64,000 bases of DNA. Origin: Homarus americanus (lineage: Eukaryota; Arthropoda; Malacostraca; Decapoda; Nephropidae). Below are positions 37,860-50,961 of this stretch, one piece after another (positions within the stretch are counted from its first letter, which is position 1; every line of letters begins with the position of its first letter). The stretch spans positions 166,001 through 230,000 of the forward strand of contig NW_024744482.1 in NCBI RefSeq assembly GCF_018991925.1, written 5' to 3'. Under the pieces are notes generated by a model. That model was given only the letters and a program-made list of their open reading frames with translations, had not been told where the DNA came from and ran no database searches. The position numbers and the translations under genes are program-made.

Positions 37860-38060
37860 TCAGGCCAGTTAGACTCCACACATCAAGCTTAGGGTGAAAC
37901 TTAGCTGGGGATGACACCAAGCTTAGAGTCACACTTAGGTTAGACTCCACACATCAAGCTTAGAGTGATACTTAGGTTAGACTCCACACATAAAGCTTAG
38001 GGTGCGACTTAGTTGAGGATGACACTAAGCTTAGGAATACACATTAAGCTTAGGATGCCA
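37860..38060 (+). repeat. ~35-50-bp repeat (agactccacacatcaagctt)
   Basis: Four to six copies share tccacaca, aagcttag and acttagg. Confidence 0.82.
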
Positions 38061-38211
38061 CACCAAGCATAAGATGGAGGTGCTGAAGTCTAAGATGGAG
38101 AAGCTGTCTTCCTCTTCTTCCTCTTCATCCTCCTCCTCTTCCCCCTCCTCCACCACCACCACCACCTCCTCTTACTCTACCAAATGCCCAACGATAAGTT
38201 GACTTAAACTA

Positions 38212-38330
38212 ACCCTATCATGAGTTAACCTAACCCTAACACGACTCAACCTAACACTAACACGACTCAACCTAACCCTAACACGACTCAATCTAACCAA
38301 ACCAAACCTTAACCTAACCCAACCTAGCAT
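38212..38330 (+). repeat. cctaaccctaacacgactcaa repeat
   Basis: A ~21-bp unit built from CCTAA/CCCTAA telomere-like words plus cacgactcaa. Three to four copies are present. Confidence 0.85.
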
Positions 38331-38501
38331 GAGTTAAACAAACCCGCGACTAAACAAGAACATTATAAAGATCCGGTTCTAGATACGAGCTCTGCCTCTT
38401 GGCTTACTTGAGTAGCGACTAGACACATCCAGACAACATGGTGTAGGAACCAGGTAGAGACTTTATCGTAATCTCTTGTACTCTGGTTTAAAAGTTGGTG
38501 T

Positions 38502-38510
38502 GTGTGTGTA

Positions 38511-38592
<82 letters not shown>

Positions 38593-38605
38593 GTGTGTGT
38601 GTGTT
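38502..38605 (+). repeat. (GT)n microsatellite
   Basis: About 45 GT units plus a short trailing block. Confidence 0.97.
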
Positions 38606-38934
38606 CTACCCTCCCCCTAAGTGACCTAATCAGCCACAGTAGCAACAAGTCCCCTCCCCCTTGTGTAAGATAGTCAGCGCCTCTTCCTTGATAAAATCCT
38701 CTGCGTTTCGACGTATATCTATTTCAGGGTAGAGAGGACGAGGCAGGAGAATGAATGTGTGTTGTTTAAGGGCGGTCCTCTCGCTTGTGGTGTGACGGAC
38801 GACGTGTCTTGATAAAGCCAGATTACTAATTTGTGATTAACATTCTAATAAGGTGAAACTGATTATGATATATGGGGGTTAATTTATCAAGTTAACAGCA
38901 CGGTCATCATCCTTCTCCTTGTCTGATGAGTTGA

Positions 38935-39285
38935 GGTGTGAGGAAGACAGTAGAAGGTGTGAGGGGTGTAGGAGAGGGTGTGAGGGGGGGGGGAGTGAAA
39001 AGGTGTGAGGGAGGGTATGGGAGGCGGTGAAGGGTGCAAGGGAGGGCAACAGGAGAGTGAGAAGTCCTGAGGGAGGGCAGGGAAGAGTGAAACGGTGCGA
39101 GGGAGTTAAGGAGGAGGGTGATAAGGTGAGAAAAGGAATGTGTGAAGGAGAGGGAGAGAGAGTAAAGAGGGCGTGAAAGAGTACAGGAGGAGGGTGAAAG
39201 AGTGCGAAGGAGGGCAGGAGGAGGATGAAAGGCTGCGAAGGAGGGCAAGGGAAGGGTGAAAGGGTGCGAAGGAGGAGGTTGAGAA
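38935..39285 (+). repeat. purine-rich gagggtgcgaaggagg repeat
   Basis: Loose units of about 20 bp. A further (GGA/GAA)n block lies at 39487-39560. Confidence 0.82.
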
Positions 39286-39680
39286 GGTAAGGGGTGTGGA
39301 AAGCCTCATAGATCCAGGACGGTGACCCTCTGAGCTCCCAACAGTTTTATGGAGTTTCGTAAACCTTCGTCGTCTCCTCAGCTCCCAGACGAGACAAGAA
39401 CTCAATAGAACCTCCAGGAATATACAGAAAAAAATACGAAGATAAATATATACGTGAAAAAGGAGATATATATTCATTAAAACCAGGAGGGGGATGAGGA
39501 GGAAGAGGAGGAGGAAGAGGAGGAAGAGGAAGAAGAGGAAGAGGAGAAAGAAGAGGAGGGGGATGTCAATTTACACTTAAAATCTCATGACGAAGTTGAA
39601 AAATAATGTTTCGTGTTTAGTAGTGAAGTAAATAAGACAAGTAGACAAGTTCTGGCTTATTGAATGGGTTTCTATTTATT

Positions 39681-40412
39681 TCCCTGGCCAGTGCTTGGAG
39701 GTAAGAGCTCCCTGGCCAGTGTTTGGAGGTAAGAGCTCCCTGGACAGTGTTTGGAGGTAAGAGCTCCCTGGCCAGTGTTTGGAGGTAAGAGCTCCCTGGC
39801 CAGTGTTTGGAGGTAAGAGCTCCCTGGACAGTGTTTAGAGGTAAGAGCTCCCTGGCCAGTGCTTGGAGGTAAACTCCCTGGACAGTGTTTGGAGGTAAAC
39901 TCCTGGACAGTGTTTGGGGTAAACTCCTGGCCAGTGCTTGGAGTAAGAGCTCCCTGGCCAGTGTTTGGAGGTAAGAGCTCCCTGGACAGTGTTTAGAGGT
40001 AGGCTCCTGGCCAGTGCTTGGAGGTAAAGCTCCTGGCCAGTGTTTGGAGTAGAGCTCCCTGGACAGTGTTTGGAGGTAAGAGCTCCTGGCCAGTGTTTGG
40101 AGTAGAGCTCCCTGGACAGTGTTTAGAGGTAAGAGCTCCCTGGCCAGTGCTTGGAGGTAAGAGCTCCCTGGACAGTGTTTAGAGGTAAGAGCTCCCTGGC
40201 CAGTGCTTGGAGGTAAGAGCTCCCTGGCCAGTGTTTGGAGGTAAGAGCTCCCTGGCCAGTGTTTGGAGGTAAGAGCTCCCTGGACAGTGTTTAGAGGTAA
40301 GAGCTCCCTGGCCAGTGCTTGGAGGTAAGAGCTCCCTGGACAGTGTTTGGAGGTAAGAGCTCCCTGGCCAGTGTTTGGAGGTAAGAGCTCCCTGACCAGT
40401 GTTTGGAGGCAA
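39681..40412 (+). repeat. 28-bp minisatellite, about 26 copies
   Basis: The unit is gtaagagctccctggccag then tgtttggag, with alternation of ggccag/ggacag and tttggag/tttagag/cttggag. Each unit carries SacI- and sometimes MscI-like palindromes and a splice-donor-like AG|GTAAGA on the plus strand. Some copies in 39.87-40.10 kb have single-base deletions. The long minus-strand open frame across it comes from the period. Confidence 0.92.
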
Positions 40413-40744
40413 AACGGACACTCCAACATTCCTGCCGTTCTAAGAGCCTCGGGCCTCTCCCACAGCAAGCGTGTGATTTATAGTGCAGTAAAAATGTTGA
40501 GGAACCAAGGTAGTGGTGGTGGGTGTGGTGGTGATGATGGTGGTGGTGATTGTGGTGATTGGTGGTTGTGATAGTGGGTATTGGTGTGGTGAGTATGGTG
40601 GAGGTAGTTATAATGATAGTTGTTATGGTTTTGGTAACGGTGGTGGTGGTGGTGGTGGTGGTGGTGGTAATTGTGGTAGAACCGTGAAAGCTTTGGTGGT
40701 GGTTGTGGTAGAACTCCAATAGCTGTGGAAGAGCCGTGGTAGCA

Positions 40745-40935
40745 GCACTGGTGTATTGCTGGGGGAAGGAATGCATTGCTGGGGGAAGGAATGCATTGCT
40801 GGGGGAAGGAATGCATTACTGAGGGAGAAAGAATGCACTGCTGGGAAAAGATAGGAAATACCTTGCTGGGGTAGAAGACATGCATTGCTGGGGGTGATAT
40901 GAAATGCATTGCTGGGGGGAGATGGGTGGGAGGGA
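40745..40935 (+). repeat. 20-bp minisatellite, about 8 copies
   Basis: The unit tgctgggggaaggaatgcat is perfect in the first copies and diverged towards the end. Confidence 0.9.
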
Positions 40936-41020
40936 GGAGGAAGGGGAGGGGGGGGAGGATAGACACCCACCTCTACATGAATGAATGTGAAAGAAGTTTA
41001 TGTACCATTGTGTGTGGAGG

Positions 41021-41022
<2 letters not shown>

Positions 41023-41078
<56 letters not shown>
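41023..41078 (+). repeat. (GT)n microsatellite
   Basis: About 28 GT units. Confidence 0.96.
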
Positions 41079-41079
<1 letters not shown>

Positions 41080-41314
41080 ATAAACCCAAAGGAATTTACA
41101 TTTATGGTCTTCACTTCTGAGTTCATGCACGTTAAGGATGCATGAGAGTTAATATCTGATTATTATATTTATGGCTCAAGTAATTCCCCAGTTCGTGTTT
41201 GTCCATTATTCATTATTTATCTATTTATGGCGTTTTGTTTATGCTTTATTAATTATTATTCCTTTCTTTGTGGAGTTATTTGTTATCGTTGTTATTATTT
41301 TTTTGTTTATGCTC

Positions 41315-41316
<2 letters not shown>

Positions 41317-41376
<60 letters not shown>
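41317..41376 (+). repeat. (ATT)n microsatellite
   Basis: About 20 ATT units; gives spurious Leu or Ile runs. Confidence 0.96.
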
Positions 41377-42685
41377 ATTGTATATGTCTCACCAGAATTA
41401 ATGAGAAATATTTTTAAGTATTTAGTTTTATCTGGTAGTTATTTCCTCCCTGATGTCTAAACCTTTTAAGAATATATTTCCTTTAATCTTTCCTACGTCT
41501 ACAAATAATGTCATATATATCTACACTATAATTAGTCCGTTTTAAGATATACAGTATGTATAAATCATCTACATACTATACTACATATGAGAGTTTGTAG
41601 TTTTATGTTTATGTATTAATGTTACTCTGGTAAATATAGTGTCCGTGCATTAAGGTAAACAGTGGAGGCGATATCATGCACTTACCCAACACCTGTGGCC
41701 CCAGAGTCTGACCTTTCGGAACACCCACTCACACACACACACACACCCCTGTAATGTTGTCTCTCCCTCACAAACTTCTGCCGACGTTCTCCTCCTGCCT
41801 TTATCTCTCTCTTGCTGGCTAAATGATATCTCTCTTATCTCTTTCTCACTCTCTTCTTAAGATACATATTTCAAGTAATCTAATCCTTCAAAATATCTAG
41901 TATCATTTGCATGTAGATAAATATATATATTTTTCCTAAAGATAAATATAAACAACACACACACACACACACTTCGCCCATCCGGAGCTGATTTGCGTCA
42001 TCAATATAAACCAACACACTAAATCCTGCTCTTCTTTTTCTGGCTATCAATTTAAAACGACTCGCATCTGACAGAAAGATTTTGGCTGTTTCCTCGCCGC
42101 CGTTTCTCTTTGTCAATATTAACAAGAGACAGGAGGCAAAGATCGGAGCGACTTCAATCCAACGTCTCCCAAAATAAGACCACGTATCACTCATATGACG
42201 AAGTGATTAAAATCTCATTAGATATGCACGTATATTCAATGAGCAAAGGTTACACGTCAGGATCTTTCGTTCTTGCCCAATAGACATGTATTTAACAAAG
42301 CAAAAACACCTCTAGTTCCACGTTCCGGCCTGTTAGTGTTTGCCTGGCACTTTGTACACGCGAAATTATGCACAGGTATTATGTCTCTGACTTGAATATG
42401 TTATTTACGTTCTCTGTAAACATGAATTAAATTTTATGAATTTTAAGTTCCCCTCCTCCCTCAACACCCCCCCTCTTTCTCTCTCGTTATCTCATGGCTA
42501 GCATCGTCAACGCAACACCAGTACGAGCAGTGAACACCGCCTGTCTTTCCCCTCCTGGCAACAGTGACACAACAGAAGTATCGCGGTGAGGACCAAAAAA
42601 TAAATAAAAAATTCAGCTTTTAAGGTTTCAATATATGACGAAGGGAAGTGTGGGCGAGTGTCCTTGGTCGTCCCTCCTCCTACAG

Positions 42686-42901
42686 AATCGTCGAGATCTT
42701 TGTTGTTATTTTTCGGAAAGGTCCCCCAGCCCCTACAAGTCCCCACAGCTCCCTGGCTCCTACAACAGCCCTTCTAGCCCCACAAGTCTCCACACCCCCC
42801 CCTCCCAGTCCCCCAACCCCCCCAGTCCCACACCTGAAGACCGTAAAAATGCTTATCAAATCAAGAGTTCTGATGACCTTGCTTGTGGCCGATACAGATA
42901 G
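42686..42901 (+). CDS. weak candidate Pro/Ser-rich exon
   Basis: After a strong acceptor (tccctcctcctacag), 71 codons are open, beginning NRRDLCCYFSERSPSPYK, continuing through repeated SP/PP segments to TPEDRKNAYQIKSSDDL, then a TAG stop. It could be a terminal exon or simply C-rich low-complexity DNA. Nothing nearby links it to another exon. Confidence 0.15.
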   Translation, partial: NRRDLCCYFSERSPSPYKSPQLPGSYNSPSSPTSLHTPPSQSPNPPSPTPEDRKNAYQIKSSDDLACGRYR

Positions 42902-42997
42902 TTTAGTGACCATCTATAAGTGAGCCACGGGTAGTTAGTGATGTGGGTAAGGAGCCTCTGTATCTATGTGAGGATTTGAGTCAGAATACCTCAAGAA

Positions 42998-42998
42998 T

Positions 42999-43034
<36 letters not shown>

Positions 43035-43070
43035 CGTATGTATGTATGTGTGTGTGTGTGTATATGTGTC
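42998..43070 (+). repeat. interrupted (GT)n microsatellite
   Basis: GT runs with gtatgtatgt interruptions. Confidence 0.93.
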
Positions 43071-44839
43071 TGTATAAACAAAAGATGAAAAAATCAACTA
43101 TCACCATTATTTTAAAAACTCAATCGTACATATTAAAGAGTAAAGAAAAACACATGATACACAAGTGGATTAAACACACCGTTGTCTTCATTAAAAGTAA
43201 TAAATGTCAAATGTGCGACGTTTAATGAGTTGGTTACGTCACGGATCAACACTTTTCATTCGTAATACATTGTTAAGTCTTCTTGTTTACTGTAGACAAC
43301 CTGAGACAAGAATTCTGGTTGATTTATCACATATTCCCGTTTACTGTAGACAACCTCACCTCACCTAATGCTAACCTAACCATAACATCTTTTAAACACA
43401 CTGGAAAAAATTTTATCGTCCCTTATGCAAAAACTAACAAAATATTTCCCCAAGCTAGGAGCAACTTCATATGTAAACAGAACTTATTGGATGCAAAGAT
43501 TCTTGACGGCCGACCTGTGAATGCCTGAAAGCACGGCCGCCACCCACTGTGAACCAAGCACAAGTTCTTTTTCCTTACTCTTGCAAGATTTGACCTGATA
43601 GATATATAACAGAATGTCCTGTAAGATAAGCACAGAGGCTTTCATATATAGTCATTCACTCTCTCTTATTGTTGTGGTAAATGTGTCTCTTATGGTGTTT
43701 TTATTTACAGGACGTCTTTCCGGGTTATTTCTGTTGTTTCATAACATCTGACCTTACGTAACCTAACCTTAAACCAAACATTCTAAAAGTACGATAAAAT
43801 CTAGAATATTTACAAAAACTCGCATATTTTAGCACAAATATTCGAGTAATATTGACCCATAGGCGCTAAAATATTTGCATAATTCATATCTTTAGCACAA
43901 ATCACTTAATAATACGTACCTACACGCATTAAAAAGCCAAAATATCTACCATAATACTTTTAGCACAGATACTTCAATACAATATGCTAATTTACCGCTA
44001 AAATATCAAAGTTTGTTTTCGATCTAGAATTGCAAATCAAAGTTAGGTTTTTGATGTCAATGGAGCGCTTTTGGTACGATGGTTCCTCCTCTAGCCTCAA
44101 GTCGCAGTTCGTCCCGCACACAGCCTTCTAGTTCTTGGTTTCAATTTCAGTCTCAACTCCACCTTTTGGCAGGTTCAGGAGACCGTCTGAGGCAGGGGGC
44201 GGTGCCTCTTAACAGGATCTGTATCACTGCTTCCAATCACCAGGGGGGGGGGGCTTCTTCTACTCAGCCCCGCCTCCTCCACCACGTCAAGGCTTCGTCC
44301 ACGGAAACACCTGCACCAACATCTGAGGGTACAGTGGTGGTAGTCCTTCTGGTGGGGGGGGGACGTGGACTCTGGTGGTGATGGACGTGAGAAAGGTCTT
44401 GAAGGATACGTTTCTGGTCTCTCTCTCTCTCTTTCTTTCTCTCTCAAATGCCAGCCTCTAGTCTACCTCACTCACTCAATTCCTTCTTTTTCGTGTTCCT
44501 TCTCTCCTTACTCCTCGTTATTCTATCATATTCTCCCCACCTTTTAATCCTTTTTGTTTTCCTCTCTGCTCTTCATAGTCCTCCTCCATTCCCCCTCTTC
44601 CTCTTACTCGTTCACCATTCCTTCACTGTTCTCCCCTCTCTTACTCATCCTTATCCTCCCCCACTTTGTTTTCCCTTCTCCTTTTCCTCCTTATCCTCTC
44701 CCTCTTTGTTCTCCCCTCTTCTCCCTCCTCCTCCTCACTCCGCCGCCGTCAGTCATCAAGGTCAGTGAGTCTTATACCTGGGTGGACCTCAACAGACTAC
44801 CCCTCAGTAACTTGGCCCCACCGTGACGAAAAGCCTCTG

Positions 44840-44846
44840 GATACAG

Positions 44847-44932
<86 letters not shown>
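44840..44932 (+). repeat. (CT)n microsatellite
   Basis: About 45 CT units with one slip. A second long run lies at 45062-45150. Confidence 0.97.
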
Positions 44933-44933
<1 letters not shown>

Positions 44934-45059
44934 ATGGTACCCTCACCAGGGGTAGCAACATAAAATGATTGTAAATTTGGGACGTTTTAATGTCGTCCGA
45001 GTTTAGGGTTATCTTGAAGGCTTTCCAAGACCAACTAGGTATAGGGTGAGCATGTTGAT

Positions 45060-45130
<71 letters not shown>

Positions 45131-45212
45131 GCTCTCTCTCTCTCTCTCTGTGTTGAAGAGCTTGTTGCATTTGTTACGGTCGCTAAGAGTAATGGATGCA
45201 GTGTTCTTCTAC

Positions 45213-45313
45213 ATCTGTGTGTGTGTGTGTGTGTGTGTGTCTGTATCTGTGTGTGTGTGTGAGTGTGTGTGTGTGTATCTGAGTGTGTGTCTGTATCTGT
45301 GTGTGTGTGTGGA
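45213..45313 (+). repeat. (GT)n with ctgtatct interruptions
   Basis: Compound GT repeat with a duplicated block. Confidence 0.93.
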
Positions 45314-45364
45314 CGGCACTGATGAGAGACATATGTACAGTAGAGTACACATGTGACTTACGGC

Positions 45365-45790
45365 GACCACCAGGTGTGTAGTAACTCAGGTATGTTCGTT
45401 ATATTGTGTGTTACATTACCACATATGTGATTACCCCGCAGATAGTAACCAGGAGTGTGTTTAGCGAAGGTGTTCTAAGCAGATGAATAATTAGCTAGTG
45501 AACGTGCAGTAAACAAGGGTGTACATTTACCAGCTGTGTCTTAGGTGTAACCCAAACATCTGTACAGTCACCAGGTATAGAATATTTATGTGTATCCAAA
45601 ACAGGTGTAATTACAACCCACTATATGTGCTAGAGGAAAGTGTATTCTAGACAGGTGTATAGTTACAGAACATGAAGCAACTACCGTCGTCTTTTTCAGG
45701 TGTTTAAGTAACAGGTGTGTGGCCAAGTAGGTGTGTAGTAACCAGGTGTGTGATCCCAATAGCGCGTCAATCTCCACATCTTGGGTACAA
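45365..45790 (+). repeat. loose accaggtgtgtagta repeat rich in CAGGTG E-boxes
   Basis: Phrases such as accaggtgtgtag, aacaggtgtaatta and gacaggtgtatag recur irregularly, giving at least six CAGGTG hexamers in about 400 bp. Confidence 0.65.
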
Positions 45791-46245
45791 ACAACAGGTC
45801 TTAATTGAGCACATCCTGTGAAGGTTGAGTCAAATGTTACCTGGCGGAGTCACACCCATAATTAGAACCGCTTCATTGTGCTTCCTTAACTTCGTGACAG
45901 ACAAAGATACGCTGCCTGTAGTGGTGAATATATTGTCCTGGTACAAAGCGAATCGTACAAGAACACTTCAAGATAGTGTATTTCCTAAGTTAGATGTGTG
46001 GATTATTATTATTATTTTTATATAAACTAGATATATTGCCTTACCTTCATTGATTAAACAAACAGATTATTATCATTATTATTATTATTAGTATTATCTT
46101 TTTTGTCAATGTCAATGTCAATTTCTAATACACTCTCATATTAACCTATAATAACACCTACAATTTTCAAGTCTGACACTGAAACAAACAACCATTTCCT
46201 TTCAAAATTTAATTAGGGAAAAACATCAACTCTCGCTCAAGGCAT

Positions 46246-46247
<2 letters not shown>

Positions 46248-46322
<75 letters not shown>
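46248..46322 (+). repeat. (CA)n microsatellite
   Basis: About 37 CA units. Confidence 0.97.
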
Positions 46323-46325
<3 letters not shown>

Positions 46326-47569
46326 CACCGCCAGTGCCTGACGCGTCACTCGAGGCATTACTAGACCAGATGGGGAGCCAGATAACAAAACCCTTAATTA
46401 ACGCCTAATCTTTAAAATTACAATCCCGGATCGTAATATATAAGTATGATACAAGTGACATGTTAATGTATTCCAGCAACTAGTTAATTTTTCATAAGAT
46501 GTAAATATGGCAAAAAAAAAAGTAGCCTCTGGCAACTGTATAGGAAGTGGAGGGTTGTTTTAGGGGCAGGAGACTCAGTCTGTGTCCAGCTGCCAAGGAG
46601 TCAACATATATGAAGTAACTTAATATTGTGTTTATTTCATAGTATTTTTTTTATTTCAAAGTTGTTAAATAGTGTTTATTTTCTATATTTTATTTTACAG
46701 GGAAAGAAGTTGTTAAGGTAAAAGTATAACAAAATAACACACCTGGTCTGGTTAATCACCAAGATACTCGGTAGATAAAATCACACCTGAGGCAGAATTT
46801 CCCATTATTTTTGGTCACTTTAAATCTTAACTATTATACTAAAATTTAACACACAAGGGAAAAAAAATTTTTTAGCGACAATAAAAGAGTAATATTGAAC
46901 TTGAGTTGAACTTAAAATGAACATAAACTTAAGATTACGATAAATTATAAACTTAAGAGAAATTATATAAGAATGGTTTAGTTTCTCCCGGAAGCTTCGT
47001 CACTAATTACCAAAATCAAGTTTAGGTGTACGGTGTAATTTACGTCAGGTGTAAGGAGGAATTAATGTGTCAGGTATCAGGAGGAGTCATCAGTACACCT
47101 CCTGCCACCTGTCACCTCCTCCCTCATACTCATCGTCTTCTCCACCTCCCACATACTATCATCATCTCGTCCTTCCTCATACTTATCCTCACCTTCTCCT
47201 TATACTCATCACCTTCATCTTCACCCTCACACTATCATCTCGTCCTTCCTCATACTAATCCTCCTCACCTCATACTCACCACCAGACCCTCACACAATAA
47301 CACCACAATCAGCTAAACACACGTACTGTCACACTAACCTACCACAACGCCGCGGTTTAACGTGTTACTTATTGTGCTGTCGGTAGCATGTGTGTCACTG
47401 AGCTCAGGCGACAACTAGAAGGGGAATCGTGTCGAGGTCTAAGGCAAGTGGCGAGTGGAAGCTTCAGCGGCGGCGACTTTAGACGAGGAATTTGTGGCGG
47501 TGGTAATTTATGGGATGGAAGACTATAGCCGATGACAGCAAGAACCGAAATTTTCTGCGTGTGTTGATG

Positions 47570-47572
<3 letters not shown>

Positions 47573-47630
<58 letters not shown>
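47573..47630 (+). repeat. (GT)n microsatellite
   Basis: About 28 units. Shorter CA runs occur at 47818-47845 and 48140-48181. Confidence 0.96.
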
Positions 47631-47633
<3 letters not shown>

Positions 47634-47815
47634 TCCTCTAAATGTCCTTATTGTATACTTTCACCTTGTAGTCAGTCAGTCCCTTTTGTGTTGGGTCTTT
47701 TCTTACCTCTTGTGATTCACTCCAGGATCTCCGGTGTTGTTGAGAGAGTCAGCCAACTGGCTTCCTGAGCCTCCTGACACTATCTCCACCACCATCATTC
47801 ATCAGATTTACTTTG

Positions 47816-47846
<31 letters not shown>

Positions 47847-48136
47847 CGTACCCCAGCATGTATGTAGCACAAAACAAACATGTATTTTATATTAAATAAA
47901 TTCCTAAGGCGGTTAATAGGATTGACAACATTATAAACGATTCAAAACACTTAAACCTCTTTCATTCATACAACCAACTGTAAATATAAACAGGTAAACA
48001 AATACTGTATATTCCTTCCTATGTTTATATAAATTATTATCACACTGAGAACAAATGTTGCCAGTATGTTAAGTGTTAAGTGTGATATTACAATGGTGTC
48101 TTTCGCCCTCAGTGACCTATGCATTTACGAGATGCC

Positions 48137-48182
<46 letters not shown>

Positions 48183-48670
48183 TCAAGTATCAGAGTTACA
48201 TCACCACTGTATCACGGTACAATAGTTGTGTGTGTGTGTCAGATTACATTGTTAACAGGTGACCCATTTACTATTAAGACAACTGAACTTTGGACTCACA
48301 CACACACACACACAGATTCCATGAATAACGTTTTTTGCACTTCGGAACATGGTATCGTCAAGAGAAACAAGATTTGCGAATTACCACATACAGGTGAGAA
48401 ACAACAAGATTAGCCAATTACAGGTGAGAAACACACACACAAAAAATTCGATTAATGTCATAAGAACTGACGATGCCTCAGGAGGAGAGACAGATTGAGG
48501 CAGAGAGAAAGAAAATGAGATATAGAGAATGAAGGAGTGAGAAATAAATATGGCTAGATAATATAAAATGTGAGAAAAAACTTGAGATAAATAGAATGGG
48601 AATGAAAGACAAAGAGAGACAGATAAACAAACATGAGACACATTGGTGATAAAAGCTGATTAAGCTTAAT

Positions 48671-48735
48671 CTAACCTACTTTAACCTAACCTAACCTACC
48701 CTAACCTACCCTAACCTGCCCTAACCTAACCTAAC
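48671..48735 (+). repeat. interstitial CCTAA (telomere-like) block
   Basis: Repeated cctaac/ccctaac words match the arthropod (TTAGG)n telomere unit with interruptions. Confidence 0.85.
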
Positions 48736-49969
48736 TCAATGAAGCAAGATTCTTAAGCAAATATCACAGGTGACATTCTCAGTTAAGTGACATTAAAGAA
48801 CAGGAATAAGATATGAAAGTCAAAAATCCTTAGCGTGACAGAGAGGAAGAAAAATGCTAATAACGCAAATGTATGACTGAAAGAAAAGGTTTGATAACGC
48901 AGGTGTATTAATTAACGAGTATAAGCGCCACGGGTGAGAAATAGTCATGAAACACAGATACGTATAACAGGTGAGAGATACTAATGAGAGATATAGGTGA
49001 GAGATAGTTTCTTAGACGCAGGGTGATCTGTTCAAAATTTTCTCCAGCAATGGTAAAGAATTCGGACCTCTCTCTCTGTCTCTCTCTCTCTGTTGACAAA
49101 TACCAAACCGCTAGTGGCAATAAAACGAAAATTACAAAAACTTGCTTTTTTCCTCTTCACTTTACAATCCAGCTGGCGGAGGAATACAAGACGAGGCCAC
49201 TGTAGTGAATGGGGAAGGAAAGGAGGGAGGGAGGGAAGGAGGTGACGAAGTGGAGAAGAATAGCAAGACCACAGGAATTCTACCGGGTTTAAAAGGACCC
49301 CCCCCTCCCCCTCCCTTCTACGCCTCCTCATCCTCCTACGGATCAACACCTGAATGTTCCCCTAATTGATTTTATGAGGGAAAGGTGAATTAGGCTTAGC
49401 TTATGCTTCTGGTAATAAAGTGATGTGTTGCTAGTTTCGACGATTGTACTTGTGTGACGTAATGATCTCAGGTGCTGCATGTAAATTAAAATATTGCAAA
49501 AGATAAGATGATGCTTCTCCTGACCAGATGTTGGATGTAACTGTACACATACATGGCAAGGGTTAGAGGGTCTTAATTAATTAGCCATATTTACCTGTTG
49601 AGGTAAAACATAAATAAATGGTAGTTTCATGTATTATGTAGGGAAATTTAAGCTATTTTCATGTCTCTCTCTCTCTCTCCTGCCCCTACTCCTATTTCTC
49701 TCTACATCTCTCTCTCCTCCCCTGCACATTATTCTCTCCCCCTTCCTCTCTCCCCCAGGTGGTAGCCCGGAGACCCCTGTCATCTTACCTGTAGGGAGTG
49801 AGTAGGTCACCCATCCACATCACTCACACACACACACAATAACATTTAGGGAGCCGGAGTTTACAGACGTCTTAAATCCTTATACGAACACCTTCAGGAG
49901 ATAAATGGATTGTGTGTTGATATCCAGGTTGAGTGGTGACCTGACGCGACCTGTTCTAACTTAATCAAA

Positions 49970-50150
49970 CCTTACCTAACTTAGCTCAATCTAACCTAAC
50001 CTAACCACACTCGACCTGATCTAACTTAATCAAACCTTACCTAACTTAGCTCAATCTAACCTAACCACACTCGACCAGATCTAACAATCTAACTTCATCT
50101 AATCTAACTTAACTTAGCCTAATCTAACCCAACCTAACCACAGCTAAGCT
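49970..50150 (+). repeat. degenerate CCTAAC/ctcaatctaac repeat
   Basis: Two copies of a ~60-bp unit (aatcaaaccttacctaactt, then agctcaatctaacctaac, then ccacactcgacc) are built from telomere-like words. Confidence 0.82.
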
Positions 50151-50834
50151 AACCTGACCACGTCCTGAATACAAACACACACACACCCACAAAAAAACAC
50201 GAGCTTTAATAAAAAGGATCTACGCACCTAGCTGGCGTGAGGAGGAGGAAGAGAAGGAGGGTAAGTAGAAGGAGGACGAGGAGGAGGGGAAGTAGGAAGA
50301 GGAGGAGGAGGAGGAAGTAAAGTAGAAGGAGGAGGGGAAATAGGGTTGGGTTGGGTTAGGTTAGGTTTTATCACCATTTATAAAGGTTAATCCCAAATTG
50401 AAATAAACTTAGGGTGTCTAATCTCCACGTGATGCAGCAAAGAATAAAACAAAGAGATTCACTTAGACGTTTATAAGAATCCAGGTAAAACTAGTCTCTG
50501 TGAAAGTGCGTCTGATCACCCAAGATAAGGAGGTAGTGCAAGGCTTCATAAGGGGCCGGGCCGTCTCGCTCCCTTGATAACTCGGCTCATTAGAACAGGT
50601 AAAAACACTATGTAAATGAATCCCCGAGAACAGGTAAAATGAACAGTGCCTCTGCTTCATTTACACGTATATAAAATTATTAATGTAAATTAGTAATTGA
50701 TTTAATAAGGTATAATGTAAATTAATCTTGATATCCATATAATTATCGGTGTAAATTAATAATTGTTTTAGACATGTATATAATTATTAAAATAAGCGAA
50801 TAATTGATGTAATAAAATATACCGGATATAATTT

Positions 50835-50961
<127 letters not shown>

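Noticed and set aside
39617..40468. 283-codon minus-strand open frame
   Set aside because: It is the translation of the 28-bp minisatellite. The unit lacks stops on that strand, and indels merely shift the same peptide cycle.
44050..44390. Coding exon in a GC-richer patch (plus: SSSWFQFQSQLHLLAGSGDR)
   Set aside because: Frames are broken around poly(G) runs, no clean acceptor and donor pair was found, and no family is recognised.
47388..47528. 46-codon frame MCVTELRRQLEGESC...
   Set aside because: It is short and lacks splice signals or a family match, so it is within chance expectation.
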